A stretch of 64,000 nt of DNA from NCBI GenBank assembly GCA_900316395.1, contig ONCT01000003.1:1-64000 (forward strand), in the 5' to 3' direction. A program made the translations under genes and the position numbers. Positions 28,301 to 37,126 of the stretch are shown in pieces. Origin of the DNA: an uncultured Lachnospiraceae bacterium. Lineage in GTDB: Bacteria > Bacillota > Clostridia > Lachnospirales > Lachnospiraceae. The first letter of the stretch is position 1; each line of letters opens with the position of its first letter. The notes beneath the pieces are model-generated. The model was not told the DNA's origin and did not search any database. It was given only the letters and a program-made list of their open reading frames with translations.

Positions 28301-28899
28301 AGATGAGAGGCGCCGGCAACATGCTTGGCAAGAGTCAGCATGGTCACATGGAAGCAGTGGGTTACGACTTGTACTGTAAAATGTTAAATAACGCCCTGAA
28401 GCTTGAAAAGGGCGATAAGGACATACCAGCCCATAGCACTGAAATTGATATCAATATAGATGCTTACATTCCGCCTAAATATATATCAGATGAGGTTCAT
28501 AAGTTAGATATCTATAAGAGAATCTCAGAGATAAAGAATGATGATGAGTATGATGCAATGCTCGAAGAATTACTAGATAGGTTCGGAGAGATTCCTAAGC
28601 CGGTTATGAACCTAATGAATATTGCCAGATTAAAATATAATGCCCTTCGTTCCTGTGTCACTAAGATATCAAGAAGTGATAATGAGATTAGGATTCGAAT
28701 GTATAACAAGGCAAGGTTCAATCCAGAAGGAATAATCGACTTGGTAGAGAGACGTCATCCTGTCATTACATTTTCAGCAAATCCAAAGAATCCAGAATTT
28801 ACATATAACATTAAGGCTGATAATGTAAAGAGTCCAGAAGAGATGTGCGATACACTTCTTGACTTCTTGCAAGACCTGCAGAAAATAAGAGAGGAATAG
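25381..28899 (+). CDS. mfd: Transcription-repair coupling factor
   Basis: DNA translocase that removes stalled RNA polymerase and recruits UvrA. The 1172-residue protein has all expected modules: the UvrB-like N-terminal region (1-350), the RNA-polymerase-interacting CarD-like domain around 495-570 (NGDYVVHENHGVGIYRGIE), helicase motor with Walker A GDVGYGKTE near 652 and DEEQRFG box near 755, TATPIPRTL motif, QLRGRIGRS near 920, and the C-terminal TRCF domain. It is intact and in the usual pth-mfd order. A lipoprotein gene with its own promoter follows. Confidence 0.97.
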   Translation: MKALEEPFDNLIELAELKKALSGSVATYELSGCIEPVKPAIINGMSQGRTIVVARDDVRARQLYNSFQAYGDKGVFFPGKDVMFYQADIRGNALTKERINAIKEILNREEVTVFLSVDGLINCLPAKEVFSSNSLSAKVGDSVDLDKWIKTLLSLGYDNVSSVDHPGEFTVRGGILDVFPLTSDMPFRVELFGDEVDSIRKFSVESQTSVEKVDRIDIDPASEVVLTEDDIYEGIRLMEEDADKLYNKLREESKIVEASRIQKSTEQIIDEIRGGWGMQELESHLPYFVDKTYSILDYFEDALVIFDDARNFEEELIVRESEFLDSMTRRLEKGYLLPRQLEMMKTSKEIMTKLKKFHRLVLSVLDTRIANITIKKNYYINATSITSYGGSFEKLVEDLEKYKKKSTRVVITSASRTKAKRLAKDLFDRELNAYYSENKDKEVLEGEVLVTVGEIEKGYTFPDINYVLITENDIFGSKAAVKKRRRKKFKGERFNSLQELKNGDYVVHENHGVGIYRGIEKIEVEGVMKDYIKIEYAKGGNLFILASSFDMIQKYGGADSKKPKLNTLGTAAWSRTKQSVENAVGEVAKELVELYALRQQDKGYVYSKDTLWQTEFEETFPYEETKGQQEAIEAMKADMESPKIMDRLICGDVGYGKTEIAIRGAFKAVQDNKQVVMLCPTTILAQQHYNTFIQRMENYPVNIELLCRFRTPAQQKQTIEGLKSGKVDIVIGTHRVLSKDVSFHDLGLLIIDEEQRFGVAHKEKIKTLKKNIDVISLTATPIPRTLHMSLAGIRDMSVLEEAPVDRMPIQTFVFEYNEEMVRDAILREMHRGGQVYYVYNRVNTIMEMTNKIKELVPEANVEYAHGRMSESRLEEIMSDFVNGEIDVLISTTIIEIGLDIPNVNTMIIHDAERLGLSQLYQLRGRIGRSNRMAYAFFMYKKDKILKEEAEKRLAAIKEFSDLGSGFKIALRDLEMRGAGNMLGKSQHGHMEAVGYDLYCKMLNNALKLEKGDKDIPAHSTEIDINIDAYIPPKYISDEVHKLDIYKRISEIKNDDEYDAMLEELLDRFGEIPKPVMNLMNIARLKYNALRSCVTKISRSDNEIRIRMYNKARFNPEGIIDLVERRHPVITFSANPKNPEFTYNIKADNVKSPEEMCDTLLDFLQDLQKIREE

Positions 28900-28903
28900 T
28901 AGG

Positions 28904-28932
28904 TTGAATTAATTTCATAATAAATGTATAAT
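28904..28932 (+). promoter_or_regulatory. Promoter of the lipoprotein / ABC exporter genes
   Basis: TTGAAT (28904-28909) and a perfect TATAAT (28927-28932) with a 17-nt spacer lie 33 nt before the lipoprotein ATG. Confidence 0.65.
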
Positions 28933-28965
28933 TTCTAAGGATAACATCATAATAGGAGTGAACAA

Positions 28966-29661
28966 ATGAAGAAGAAAATATTATGTATAGGAATGATTCT
29001 TGTTATGGCAATGGTTGCGCTAACAGGATGTAAAATTAAGAATTACGACTCTAATGTAGTTGATATTAATAATGGCGAAGATGGCATTAAGCTTGGATAT
29101 GTCAACTTTGTATTCAAATATACACAGGCGGGCTATGACATCAATTATGGTTCTACATATGGAACTAAGCTCTGGACTGATGATATGACAGGTACAGGCC
29201 AGCCATTCTCAGAGGAAGTTAAGAATAATGTTGTTGAGACTTTAGAGAAGCAGTATATCATCAAGAAGCACGCAGACGAATTAGGCGTTAAGATAACAGA
29301 GGATGATAAGACTAAGATTGACGAGGCAACTAAGAAGTTCCTAAGTGAGAATACATCTTCTACCCTTAATGCAATGGGAGCAGACGAAGATGTTGTAAGA
29401 CAGATGCTTACTGATATGACTTATGTATCCAAGGTTGAGAAGGCATTAGAAGCACGCGGCAAAGCAGAAGGCGCTATTAATGACACTACTAATGCTAATA
29501 CCTATGTCAACAATGTTGTTGCGACCTGGGAGAACGGATATGATTTCAAGGTAGATGATAAGCTATTATCACAGATAACTGTTGAAGATATGTTTGCAAC
29601 TAGCGCATCAGCATCAGCAGCTAGTGCAGCTACAACTACTAACAGTACTCAAGGGAAATAA
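28966..29661 (+). CDS. Lipoprotein resembling the chaperone part of PrsA/SurA
   Basis: The 231-residue protein has a lipoprotein signal peptide ending in the lipobox LTGC (Cys22), so it should be anchored on the outer face of the membrane. The body is charged and helical; YVNFVFKYTQAGYD and LEKQYIIKKHADELGVKITEDDK resemble the SurA-N/trigger-factor-like domain of PrsA foldases. There is no parvulin peptidyl-prolyl isomerase domain, and the tail is low-complexity Ala/Ser/Thr. In related Clostridia a PrsA-like gene often follows mfd. It ends 6 nt before the first ABC gene and shares a promoter with it. Chaperone function is inferred. Confidence 0.7.
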   Translation: MKKKILCIGMILVMAMVALTGCKIKNYDSNVVDINNGEDGIKLGYVNFVFKYTQAGYDINYGSTYGTKLWTDDMTGTGQPFSEEVKNNVVETLEKQYIIKKHADELGVKITEDDKTKIDEATKKFLSENTSSTLNAMGADEDVVRQMLTDMTYVSKVEKALEARGKAEGAINDTTNANTYVNNVVATWENGYDFKVDDKLLSQITVEDMFATSASASAASAATTTNSTQGK

Positions 29662-29667
29662 TAATAT

Positions 29668-31266
29668 ATGAAATTTGTATTAAGATACATGGCTTTATAC
29701 AAAAAACAAAGTATATTGGCACCTATATTCAAAATGCTAGAGGCAGTTTTTGAATTATTGGTGCCTTTTGTTGTGGCTGAAGTTATTGATAATGGAATTA
29801 ATGCACGGGATGAAGGCTACATAGTTAAGATGATTCTCGTTATGTTAGCATTTGCTATTGTAGGTGCCATATCTGCTGTGACAGCCCAGTATTTTGCAGC
29901 CAGCGCTGCAACAGGGGTGGCCGCTGATATAAGAAAAGACCTTAACAATAAGGTAATTAATATGGATAAGAGAAGGTATAGAAGCCTTGGTGTATCTACT
30001 CTTATTACGAGAATGACAAGCGATGTGAATGCCGTACAAAATGCGGTTAATATGTTCCTGAGATTATTCTTAAGGTCTCCATTTATTGTTGCAGGTGCAT
30101 TCATAATGTCTGTCATTATTAGTCCCCGCATGTCTCTTATTATTGGTGGAGTAATTGTAGTTCTTGCCATAGTTATTGCTGTTGTTATGAAGATAACTCT
30201 TCCTCGAATTAGTGATATTCAATCTAAGCTGGACTCTCTAATTGTGAGCATTAGGAACAATTATTCTGGAGCGAAGGTAATAAGAGGATTTCTTATACAG
30301 GATAAGGAAGTAGAGAAGTTTGATGGAGAATTGGAAGATATTAGAACAAGTCAGCTTAAGGTTGGAAGAAGGTCTAACATTCTTAACCCAATAACATTTG
30401 CGCTAGTTAATCTTGGCATTGTATTAGTTCTTCATTTTGGTGGGGGAAATGTGTATGCAGGAGAGCTGACAACTGGTGAAGTAGTGGCTCTTCTTAATTT
30501 CATGTCACAGATTCTAATTGAGCTTGTGAAATTAGCCAATCTAATTGTAATTCTAATGAAGGGTATTCCAAGTGCCAACAGAATAGAAGAGGTAATTGAA
30601 GGGGAGGGTAAAGAAGAGGCTGAAGCCCCAATAGTATTATCAGTTCGTAGCATTGTTGATGAAGAGTTAAAGGACATAGGTAAGGGAAAAAAGATTGGAA
30701 TAATAGGACCAACGGGTTCTGGAAAAAGCCTGCTTCTTAGTGAGTACATGCAAGGGGTAACAGATAAGTCTAAGGTGGGCTATGTTCCCCAGGAGGATAC
30801 ATTCTTTACAGGCAGTATTGCTGAGAATATTCTTCTCAAAGACCACAAGGGAGAAGATATAAGCTATGCACTTAATATGAGTTGCTTTCAGGAAGTGGTT
30901 GATGTCAAGGGAGGAGAGGATACTTTACTTGAGAGAAATGCAGACAATCTCTCCACTGGTCAGAGGAAGAGGTTAGCTCTTGCAAGAGCTCTTAATAAGA
31001 AGCCTGATGTTCTATTAATGGATGATGTTACTAATCCACTTGATATGATTACAGAGAAGGAAGTAATTAGTAATGTGCTTGACTCAGATATGGCAGTTGT
31101 AATTGCATCACAGAAGCCTAGTGCGGTTATGAGAGCAGACACAATAATTGTTATTGACGGCGGCAAAATCCTTGACAAGGGAAGTCATGAAGAGCTGTTA
31201 GAAAAATGCTCATTATATGAGAAGATGTTCTATGCTCAGTTCCCGGAGAGGAGAGCCTATGTGTAG
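29668..31266 (+). CDS. ABC exporter half-transporter with degenerate ATP site
   Basis: The 532-residue fusion of six transmembrane helices (about 1-290) and an ATPase domain (about 325-532). Walker A is GPTGSGKS, the signature is LSTGQ, Walker B reads VLLMDDV with Asp where the catalytic Glu belongs, and the switch position reads VIASQKPS with Gln in place of His. Such changes mark the non-hydrolysing site of heterodimeric type IV exporters (BmrC/TM287-like). The ATPase domain is also shorter than usual after Walker A. The partner gene overlaps its 3' end by 8 bp. Substrate (drug, peptide or lipid) is unknown. Confidence 0.9.
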   Translation: MKFVLRYMALYKKQSILAPIFKMLEAVFELLVPFVVAEVIDNGINARDEGYIVKMILVMLAFAIVGAISAVTAQYFAASAATGVAADIRKDLNNKVINMDKRRYRSLGVSTLITRMTSDVNAVQNAVNMFLRLFLRSPFIVAGAFIMSVIISPRMSLIIGGVIVVLAIVIAVVMKITLPRISDIQSKLDSLIVSIRNNYSGAKVIRGFLIQDKEVEKFDGELEDIRTSQLKVGRRSNILNPITFALVNLGIVLVLHFGGGNVYAGELTTGEVVALLNFMSQILIELVKLANLIVILMKGIPSANRIEEVIEGEGKEEAEAPIVLSVRSIVDEELKDIGKGKKIGIIGPTGSGKSLLLSEYMQGVTDKSKVGYVPQEDTFFTGSIAENILLKDHKGEDISYALNMSCFQEVVDVKGGEDTLLERNADNLSTGQRKRLALARALNKKPDVLLMDDVTNPLDMITEKEVISNVLDSDMAVVIASQKPSAVMRADTIIVIDGGKILDKGSHEELLEKCSLYEKMFYAQFPERRAYV

Positions 31267-32965
31267 AAGATTAATTAGGGATTATAAGAGATACATATTA
31301 CCATTCATAGCTTCCATGGTATTAGCTCTAATATCAACTGGACTTGCTCTCTTCGTACCAGTTCTTATGGGACAGGGAATGGATACAATAATTGGAGTAG
31401 GGGATGTTGACTTTGACAGCCTCTTTGTAATAATCCAGAAGATGATTCTTGCAATACTAATAAGTGCAATTAGCTTATGGATCATGAATGGAATTAATAA
31501 CAGAATTGTCTATGGAATATCTACTGACTTAAGAGGTCGCGCTTTCAAAAGCTTTGTTGGAGCGCAGTACGATTATTTGGACACCTATAGCGAGGGAGAT
31601 ATTGTGAGCAGAATCATAGTTGACTGTGATGCAATTAGCGATGGCTTGCTTCTTGGCTTCAACCAATTCTTCATTGGTGTCGTAACAATTATTGTAACTC
31701 TTGTATTCATGATTAGGATAAATGTATATCTTGCCTTAGCGGTTGTTATCCTTACGCCTCTGTCATTATTTGTAGCAAGATTTATTATTAAGAATAGCAA
31801 TAAATATTTTGAGCAGCAGGCTAAGAGTAGAGGAGAAATCACAGAGACATCCTCAGACATAATTACAATGAAGAAGGTAATTAATGATGAGGCTGCAGAA
31901 GAATATTTTGTAGAGAAATTCGAAGACATTAATACTAAGAATGAGAAGGTCTCAAGGAAGGCAACCTTCTTTTCTTCTCTTACTAATCCTATGACAAGAT
32001 TAGTTAATGCAATATGTTACGCCCTGCTGACCTTTGGTGGTGGTATTATTGCAATAAAAGGAGACATTACAATTGGTGGACTAACAAGCTTCTTAGCTTA
32101 CGCATCACAGTTTGCCAAACCATTTAACGACATTTCATCTGTTGTAACGGAGCTTCAAAATTCAATTGTGTGCTTAAAGAGAATGTATGAATTGATTGAC
32201 GCCAAGCAGGAAAATGATATGGATAAATGTGATATGGATGAAGACGTTGATTCTGATATAGTATTTAACCATGTTGACTTTAGCTATACTGATAAGAAGG
32301 TCCTTAGTGATGTAACATTTACCATACCTAAGAATAAGAAAATGGGAATAGTGGGACCTACTGGCTGTGGCAAGACTACAATTATGAAGCTTCTCCTTAA
32401 GTACTATAATTATGATACGGGGGAGATTACTGTTGGAGGCAGGGATATTAGAGGCATGTCTCCCGACAAGGTTCGAGGAATGATGGGAATTATGTTCCAG
32501 GAGACATTCCTGATTACGGGAACTGTTATGGACAATATTCGCATGGGAAATGATGATGCAAGTGATGAAGATGTAATTAGGGCAGCGAAGGAATGTAACG
32601 CCCATGACTTTATAATGAATCTGCCTGATGGATATGAGACAATGGTCAATGAAGAGAATCTGTCTAAGGGACAAAGGCAGCTAATATGTATTGCAAGGCT
32701 GATGCTGGGGGACAGCTCTATTATTCTTCTTGACGAGGCTACGTCGTCGCTGGATATTCTAAGTGAGCAGCTAATTAAGGAGGCCTTTGATAAGATAATG
32801 GAAGGAAGGACAACTGTTGTTGTGGCCCACAGATTGTCTACTATAATCGACGCCGATATTATCCTGGTGGTTAAAGATGGCAGGGTGGTGGAAAGCGGCA
32901 CTCATAGAGAACTGTTAGAGGGCAGAGGCTTTTATCATCAGCTGTACGAGAGTCAGCTTGGCTAG
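31259..32965 (+). CDS. ABC exporter half-transporter, catalytic partner
   Basis: The 568-residue permease-ATPase fusion has six transmembrane helices (about 12-305) and an ATPase domain with Walker A GPTGCGKTT, Q-loop MFQETFLITGTV, signature LSKGQ, canonical Walker B ILLDEATS and switch His in VVAHRLS. It therefore supplies the catalytic Glu and His that its upstream partner lacks, predicting an asymmetric heterodimer. The ATG at 31259 lies inside the upstream gene behind AGGAG; the frame is open to 31217, but that start extends far into the partner without a ribosome binding site. It is the last gene of the lipoprotein-ABC unit before the murA promoter. Confidence 0.92.
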   Translation: MCRRLIRDYKRYILPFIASMVLALISTGLALFVPVLMGQGMDTIIGVGDVDFDSLFVIIQKMILAILISAISLWIMNGINNRIVYGISTDLRGRAFKSFVGAQYDYLDTYSEGDIVSRIIVDCDAISDGLLLGFNQFFIGVVTIIVTLVFMIRINVYLALAVVILTPLSLFVARFIIKNSNKYFEQQAKSRGEITETSSDIITMKKVINDEAAEEYFVEKFEDINTKNEKVSRKATFFSSLTNPMTRLVNAICYALLTFGGGIIAIKGDITIGGLTSFLAYASQFAKPFNDISSVVTELQNSIVCLKRMYELIDAKQENDMDKCDMDEDVDSDIVFNHVDFSYTDKKVLSDVTFTIPKNKKMGIVGPTGCGKTTIMKLLLKYYNYDTGEITVGGRDIRGMSPDKVRGMMGIMFQETFLITGTVMDNIRMGNDDASDEDVIRAAKECNAHDFIMNLPDGYETMVNEENLSKGQRQLICIARLMLGDSSIILLDEATSSLDILSEQLIKEAFDKIMEGRTTVVVAHRLSTIIDADIILVVKDGRVVESGTHRELLEGRGFYHQLYESQLG

Positions 32966-33021
32966 TGCATTTTATAGTAATAATAGAGGAAAATGGACAC
33001 GTGTTTAGTAGTTTATGTATA

Positions 33022-33049
33022 TTTACAAGTTGACATTTTGTGATATAAT
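33022..33049 (+). promoter_or_regulatory. Promoter of murA
   Basis: A perfect TATAAT (33044-33049) is preceded at 16 nt by TTTACA (33022-33027). The leader that follows can form a small hairpin (AATTGC / GCAATT) upstream of the ribosome binding site. Confidence 0.55.
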
Positions 33050-33096
33050 TTTAGTAATTGCGGAAAAATGCAATTGAGTATGAAGAGGTAGGGTAA

Positions 33097-34389
33097 ATGG
33101 AACAATATGTTATAAAAGGCGGAAAGCCTCTTAGTGGCGAAGTAGAGATAGGTGGAGCGAAGAATGCGGCTCTTGCTATTATTGCTGCAGCCATTATGAC
33201 AGATGAGACTGTCATTATAGATAACCTTCCTAATGTGCGTGATGTCAATGTTATGTTGGGCGCAATGGAAGATATAGGTGTTCATATTGAGAGAATCAAT
33301 GAGCATCGTGTTAAGGTCAATGCGACTACAATCGGAAGACTTAGTGTTGATTACGAATACATTAAGAAGATAAGAGCATCTTATTATCTCTTAGGTGCCC
33401 TTCTTGGTAAATACAAGAAGGCTGAGGTGGCACTTCCTGGTGGATGCGACATAGGAAGCAGACCTATTGATTTGCATGTTAAGGGATTCAAGAGTCTTGG
33501 GGCAGAGGTGGATCTAAGCTATGGTCTAATCTCTGTTAATGCTAAGAGACTAATTGGAAAACATATATATATGGATAAGGTCTCGGTTGGAGCTACCATT
33601 AATATTATGATGGCTGCTACTCTTGCTGAGGGCAAGACTATTATTGAAAATGCTGCTAAGGAGCCACACGTGGTTGATGTAGCCAACTTCCTTAATAGCA
33701 TGGGAGCTAATATTCGTGGTGCTGGTACTGATGTAATTAGAATTCAGGGTGTTAGCAAGCTCCACGGAACAGAGTATTCTGTAATTCCTGATCAGATTGA
33801 AGCTGGAACATTTATGTTCGCGGCAGCTACAACTAAGGGAGATATTCTTGTTAAAAATGTAATTCCTAAGCATTTAGAGGCTACAACAGCTAAGCTTATT
33901 GATGCAGGTTGTCAGGTTGTTGAATATGATGATGCTGTTCGTGTAATTGGAAGAAATAAGCTTATGGCTACACAGGTTACTACATTGCCATATCCTGGAT
34001 TTCCAACAGATATGCAGCCACAGATGACTGTTGTGTTGGCGTTGGCTGATGGAGTTAGTACTGTTAACGAGTCAATATTCGAGAATAGATTCAAGTATGT
34101 AGATGAGCTTGCCAGAATGGGAGCTAACATTCAGGTTGAAGGCAATATTGCTATTATACGTGGTGTTGAGAAATATACAGGAGCCAGAGTAAGTGCTCCG
34201 GACCTTCGTGCAGGTGCAGCACTTGTAATTGCTGGACTTGGTGCAGAAGGAATTACCATTGTTGATGATATATATTATATTCAACGTGGGTATGAGAACT
34301 TCGATGAGAAGTTAAGAGGGCTCGGTGCTGTGATAAAGAAGACCGACTCTGAAGATCAGATTGAAAAATTCATACTTAAGGTGTCGTAA
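33097..34389 (+). CDS. murA: UDP-N-acetylglucosamine 1-carboxyvinyltransferase
   Basis: First committed step of peptidoglycan synthesis: transfers enolpyruvate from PEP to UDP-GlcNAc. The 430-residue protein has the GGAKNAAL N-terminal motif and the catalytic loop LPGGCDIGSRPID with Cys117, so the enzyme is expected to be fosfomycin-sensitive. FPTDMQPQ and the C-terminal DLRAGAALVIAGL block are present. Monocistronic: own promoter and an immediate terminator. Confidence 0.96.
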   Translation: MEQYVIKGGKPLSGEVEIGGAKNAALAIIAAAIMTDETVIIDNLPNVRDVNVMLGAMEDIGVHIERINEHRVKVNATTIGRLSVDYEYIKKIRASYYLLGALLGKYKKAEVALPGGCDIGSRPIDLHVKGFKSLGAEVDLSYGLISVNAKRLIGKHIYMDKVSVGATINIMMAATLAEGKTIIENAAKEPHVVDVANFLNSMGANIRGAGTDVIRIQGVSKLHGTEYSVIPDQIEAGTFMFAAATTKGDILVKNVIPKHLEATTAKLIDAGCQVVEYDDAVRVIGRNKLMATQVTTLPYPGFPTDMQPQMTVVLALADGVSTVNESIFENRFKYVDELARMGANIQVEGNIAIIRGVEKYTGARVSAPDLRAGAALVIAGLGAEGITIVDDIYYIQRGYENFDEKLRGLGAVIKKTDSEDQIEKFILKVS

Positions 34390-34392
34390 AAT

Positions 34393-34418
34393 AAGCCTGC
34401 AGCTGCAGGCTTTTTTTT
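34393..34418 (+). terminator. Terminator after murA
   Basis: AAGCCTGCAGCTGCAGGCTT is self-complementary and followed by a run of T (34411-34418). The convergent HD-GYP gene ends at its 3' edge. Confidence 0.88.
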
Positions 34419-35577
34419 ATAAGATAGATGTAATTGTTATATCTGTCTCCCTACTTAGGTCTACCATCTCATCACCGTCCACTTGGACGATAGGGCGGGA
34501 TAGGCGAGACTTGTTAATATATACAATCTTGCCACTTCTACCATCTGATAAGATAACCTTACTGTTCTGGTAAGCGTTAGCAATTCTCTCAAGAAATGTT
34601 AAGATGTATTTTGTGTTGTATTTCTGAAGACCATCCTCTTCAAATGCTGCTATAACTTGGAAAGCACATTTTGGAGTTCTGTAGCTTCTTGCAGATGTCA
34701 TGGCATCGTATACATCAGCGATTGCAATAATTGATGCAAAGTCTGATATCTCGTCAGCTTCAAGTCCACGAGGATAACCACTTCCGTCACTTCTCTCATG
34801 ATGCTGCAATGCAGCGAATTGAATGTCGCTATTGAAGCCTGCTTTCTTAAGAAGCTTACTTCCCTTAAGGGCATGTGATTTGATAAGTTCGAACTCCTCG
34901 TCAGTAAGCTTTCCTGTCTTATTAAGAATCTCACTAGGAATCTCTGCTTTACCTATATCGTGAAGCATACCTGCAATTGTAAGTTCATTTAACTCAGACT
35001 TAGGAAGTTTGAGCCACTTACCAATTGCTCTTGATATAAGTGCCACATTAATTGAATGAGCATATACTGTGTCGTCAATTGATTTCATGCAGTGGAGTAA
35101 GTCAAATAACTGAATGCTTGTCTTAGATGCGAATAAGGACTCTGCCTTCTTGATAATACTTTCTTCTGATATGTTACCATCGCCAAATATTATGGTATCG
35201 AAAGCTTCTTCAAGTGAAGCCATATTCTCCGAATAGCTTAATTGGAAATCCTGGAATTCCTTGTCAGCCTGAAGTCTGCTGGTATAAGACATAGTCTCAG
35301 AAACTGTAGTAGCTTCCTCTTTCTTAGGCGCTGGCTTTGGTTCTGGTTTTGGGTCTGGCTTTGGTTCTTCTACTGGAGGTGCAACCTCAGCAACAGGAGG
35401 CTCTTCACCGAATCCATCTTCTACATGAACGCTTTCAATCTTATAGAAGGAAAGTCTGGCAATAAGCTTTGAATCTAATACTGTTCCCTTCTTAGATATT
35501 GTCTGACCTCTTTTGGTGATTATGGCCTTCTCCACAACCATTCCAGGTTTGAGTTCTTTGACTTCAAGTTTTGGCAT
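34417..35577 (-). CDS. HD-GYP domain protein (probable cyclic-di-GMP phosphodiesterase)
   Basis: The 386-residue protein has an N-terminal beta-rich domain (1-60, DUF3391-like), then a Pro/Lys/Glu-rich linker (about 65-95), and an HD-GYP domain (about 150-340). The latter contains the metal-binding motif MLHDIGKAEIP and the diagnostic HHERSDGSGYPRG. A final 40-residue beta segment resembles a small PilZ-like or OB element. The family hydrolyses cyclic-di-GMP and so influences motility versus attachment, which suits a genome with three chemoreceptors. All HD and GYP residues are present. No membrane segment. Confidence 0.93.
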   Translation of the reverse strand: MPKLEVKELKPGMVVEKAIITKRGQTISKKGTVLDSKLIARLSFYKIESVHVEDGFGEEPPVAEVAPPVEEPKPDPKPEPKPAPKKEEATTVSETMSYTSRLQADKEFQDFQLSYSENMASLEEAFDTIIFGDGNISEESIIKKAESLFASKTSIQLFDLLHCMKSIDDTVYAHSINVALISRAIGKWLKLPKSELNELTIAGMLHDIGKAEIPSEILNKTGKLTDEEFELIKSHALKGSKLLKKAGFNSDIQFAALQHHERSDGSGYPRGLEADEISDFASIIAIADVYDAMTSARSYRTPKCAFQVIAAFEEDGLQKYNTKYILTFLERIANAYQNSKVILSDGRSGKIVYINKSRLSRPIVQVDGDEMVDLSRETDITITSIL

Positions 35578-35710
35578 TTTCTTACTCCTAAATTTGAATT
35601 AATATAGTTATGGAAACTACATATTGTGTTTTTCTTGTGAACATCTAGTAGTATTATACGCGTTAATAGTAGGTTTATGCAATATTTTTTCTAAAAAAAC
35701 TGCATATATA

Positions 35711-35739
35711 TTGACAAAAAATGGATAAGAGTGTATTGT
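35711..35739 (+). promoter_or_regulatory. Promoter of the metK riboswitch operon
   Basis: A perfect TTGACA (35711-35716) and TATTGT (35734-35739) with a 17-nt spacer give a transcript starting about 25-30 nt before the riboswitch P1 helix. Confidence 0.65.
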
Positions 35740-35773
35740 TGTACGAGAAATATGAAAAATGAATAAAGAAGTG

Positions 35774-35879
35774 TAATTCTTATTAAGAGTGGTGGAGATA
35801 GTATGGATCGACGAAGCCACAGCAACCCCCGAATATGGGAAGGTGCTCACCGAAGCGAGTTATCGAACAATAAGAATTA
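35774..35879 (+). promoter_or_regulatory. SAM-I (S-box) riboswitch
   Basis: The conserved SAM-I core is legible. An 11-bp P1 helix (TAATTCTTATT at 35774-35784 with AATAAGAATTA at 35869-35879) encloses AAGAGTGGTGGAG, GAAGCCACAGCAACC and AAGGTGCTCACC. A terminator hairpin follows 9 nt after P1. High SAM should stabilise P1 and let the terminator form, turning off metK and anything cotranscribed. Identification rests on the consensus elements; the aptamer is the normal length. Confidence 0.92.
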
Positions 35880-35888
35880 GTTAATCGG

Positions 35889-35912
35889 TCCGCATAATAA
35901 GCGGATTTTTTT
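35889..35912 (+). terminator. Riboswitch expression-platform terminator
   Basis: TCCGC pairs with GCGGA around a 7-nt loop and is followed by T7 (35906-35912). It is short, as expected for a conditional terminator, and lies 32 nt before the metK start codon. Confidence 0.85.
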
Positions 35913-35944
35913 ATGCTCATTTTATTCAGAGAAAGGAAATAGAA

Positions 35945-37123
35945 ATGGAAAAGTTATTATTTACTTCAGAGTCTGTAACGGAAGGACACCCAGACAAGGT
36001 CTGTGATGCAATATCTGATGCAATTCTTGATGCGTGCTATGAGCAGGATCCAATGAGTCGTGTTGCATGTGAAAGTGCTTCTTGTACAGGTTTTGTACTT
36101 GTAACAGGAGAGATTACTACGAAGGCTAACCTTGATATACCTAAGATTGTTAGAGATACTGTCCTTGAGATAGGTTATGATGACGGCGCCAAGGGACTTG
36201 ATGGCAATTCCTGTGCTGTTATGGTAGCTCTTGATAAGCAGTCGGCTGATATTGCAATGGGTGTTGATAAGGCACTTGAAGCCAAAGAAGGCTCTCTTAA
36301 CGATGATTTAGACACAGGTGCTGGCGACCAGGGAATGATGTTCGGATATGCTACTAATGAGACAGAGGCATATATGCCATATCCAATTGACTTAGCTCAT
36401 AAGCTATCCCTTCAGCTTGCCAAGGTTAGAAAGGATGGTACATTATCATACCTTAGACCTGATGGTAAGACGCAGGTGTCTGTTGAGTATGATGAGGCTG
36501 GCAAGCCTAAGAGATTAGAGGCAGTTGTTCTCTCAACTCAGCATAGCGATGATGTAACTCAGGAGCAGATTCATAAGGATATTAAGAAACACGTATTTGA
36601 CCCAATCCTTCCACAGGAAATGGTAGATGATAAGACTAAATTCTTCATCAATCCTACTGGTCGATTCGTAATCGGTGGACCTCATGGAGATGCTGGTCTT
36701 ACAGGACGTAAGATTATTGTTGATACTTATGGCGGAATGGCTCGTCATGGCGGCGGAGCCTTCTCTGGAAAGGATTGTACTAAGGTTGACCGTTCAGCAG
36801 CTTATGCAGCAAGATATGTTGCTAAGAATATTGTTGCAGCAGGACTTGCTGACAAATGTGAAATTCAGCTAAGCTATGCAATTGGTGTTGCAGAGCCAAC
36901 TTCAATTATGGTTGACACATTTGGCACAGGTAAGAAGTCAGATGAAGAGCTTGTAGAGATTGTTAGAGATAATTTCGACCTAAGACCTGCAGGCATTATT
37001 AAAATGTTAGACTTAAGAAGACCTATTTATAGAAAGACAGCTTCCTATGGTCATTTCGGTAGAACGGATATTGATCTTCCATGGGAGAAATTAGACAAGG
37101 TAGATATACTTAAGAACGCTTAA
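35945..37123 (+). CDS. metK: S-adenosylmethionine synthetase
   Basis: Makes SAM from methionine and ATP. The 392-residue protein has the signature motifs [18 protein letters not shown] at residues 11-28, [12 protein letters not shown] near 125, and the P-loop-like [18 protein letters not shown] near 270. It sits directly behind a SAM-I riboswitch, giving feedback control by its product. AGAAAGGAAATAGAA precedes the ATG. A histidine kinase gene starts only 3 nt after the stop, with no terminator between. Confidence 0.97.
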   Translation: MEKLLFTSESVTEGHPDKVCDAISDAILDACYEQDPMSRVACESASCTGFVLVTGEITTKANLDIPKIVRDTVLEIGYDDGAKGLDGNSCAVMVALDKQSADIAMGVDKALEAKEGSLNDDLDTGAGDQGMMFGYATNETEAYMPYPIDLAHKLSLQLAKVRKDGTLSYLRPDGKTQVSVEYDEAGKPKRLEAVVLSTQHSDDVTQEQIHKDIKKHVFDPILPQEMVDDKTKFFINPTGRFVIGGPHGDAGLTGRKIIVDTYGGMARHGGGAFSGKDCTKVDRSAAYAARYVAKNIVAAGLADKCEIQLSYAIGVAEPTSIMVDTFGTGKKSDEELVEIVRDNFDLRPAGIIKMLDLRRPIYRKTASYGHFGRTDIDLPWEKLDKVDILKNA

Positions 37124-37126
37124 TTT

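Noticed and set aside
32174-32674. 166-codon minus-strand ORF inside the ABC transporter gene
   Set aside because: Lies antisense to conserved ATPase motifs; its translation is His/Ile-rich without domain character.
33030-33049. TTGACA close to TATAAT before murA
   Set aside because: Only 8 nt apart, too short for a sigma-A promoter; TTTACA at 16 nt is the better partner.
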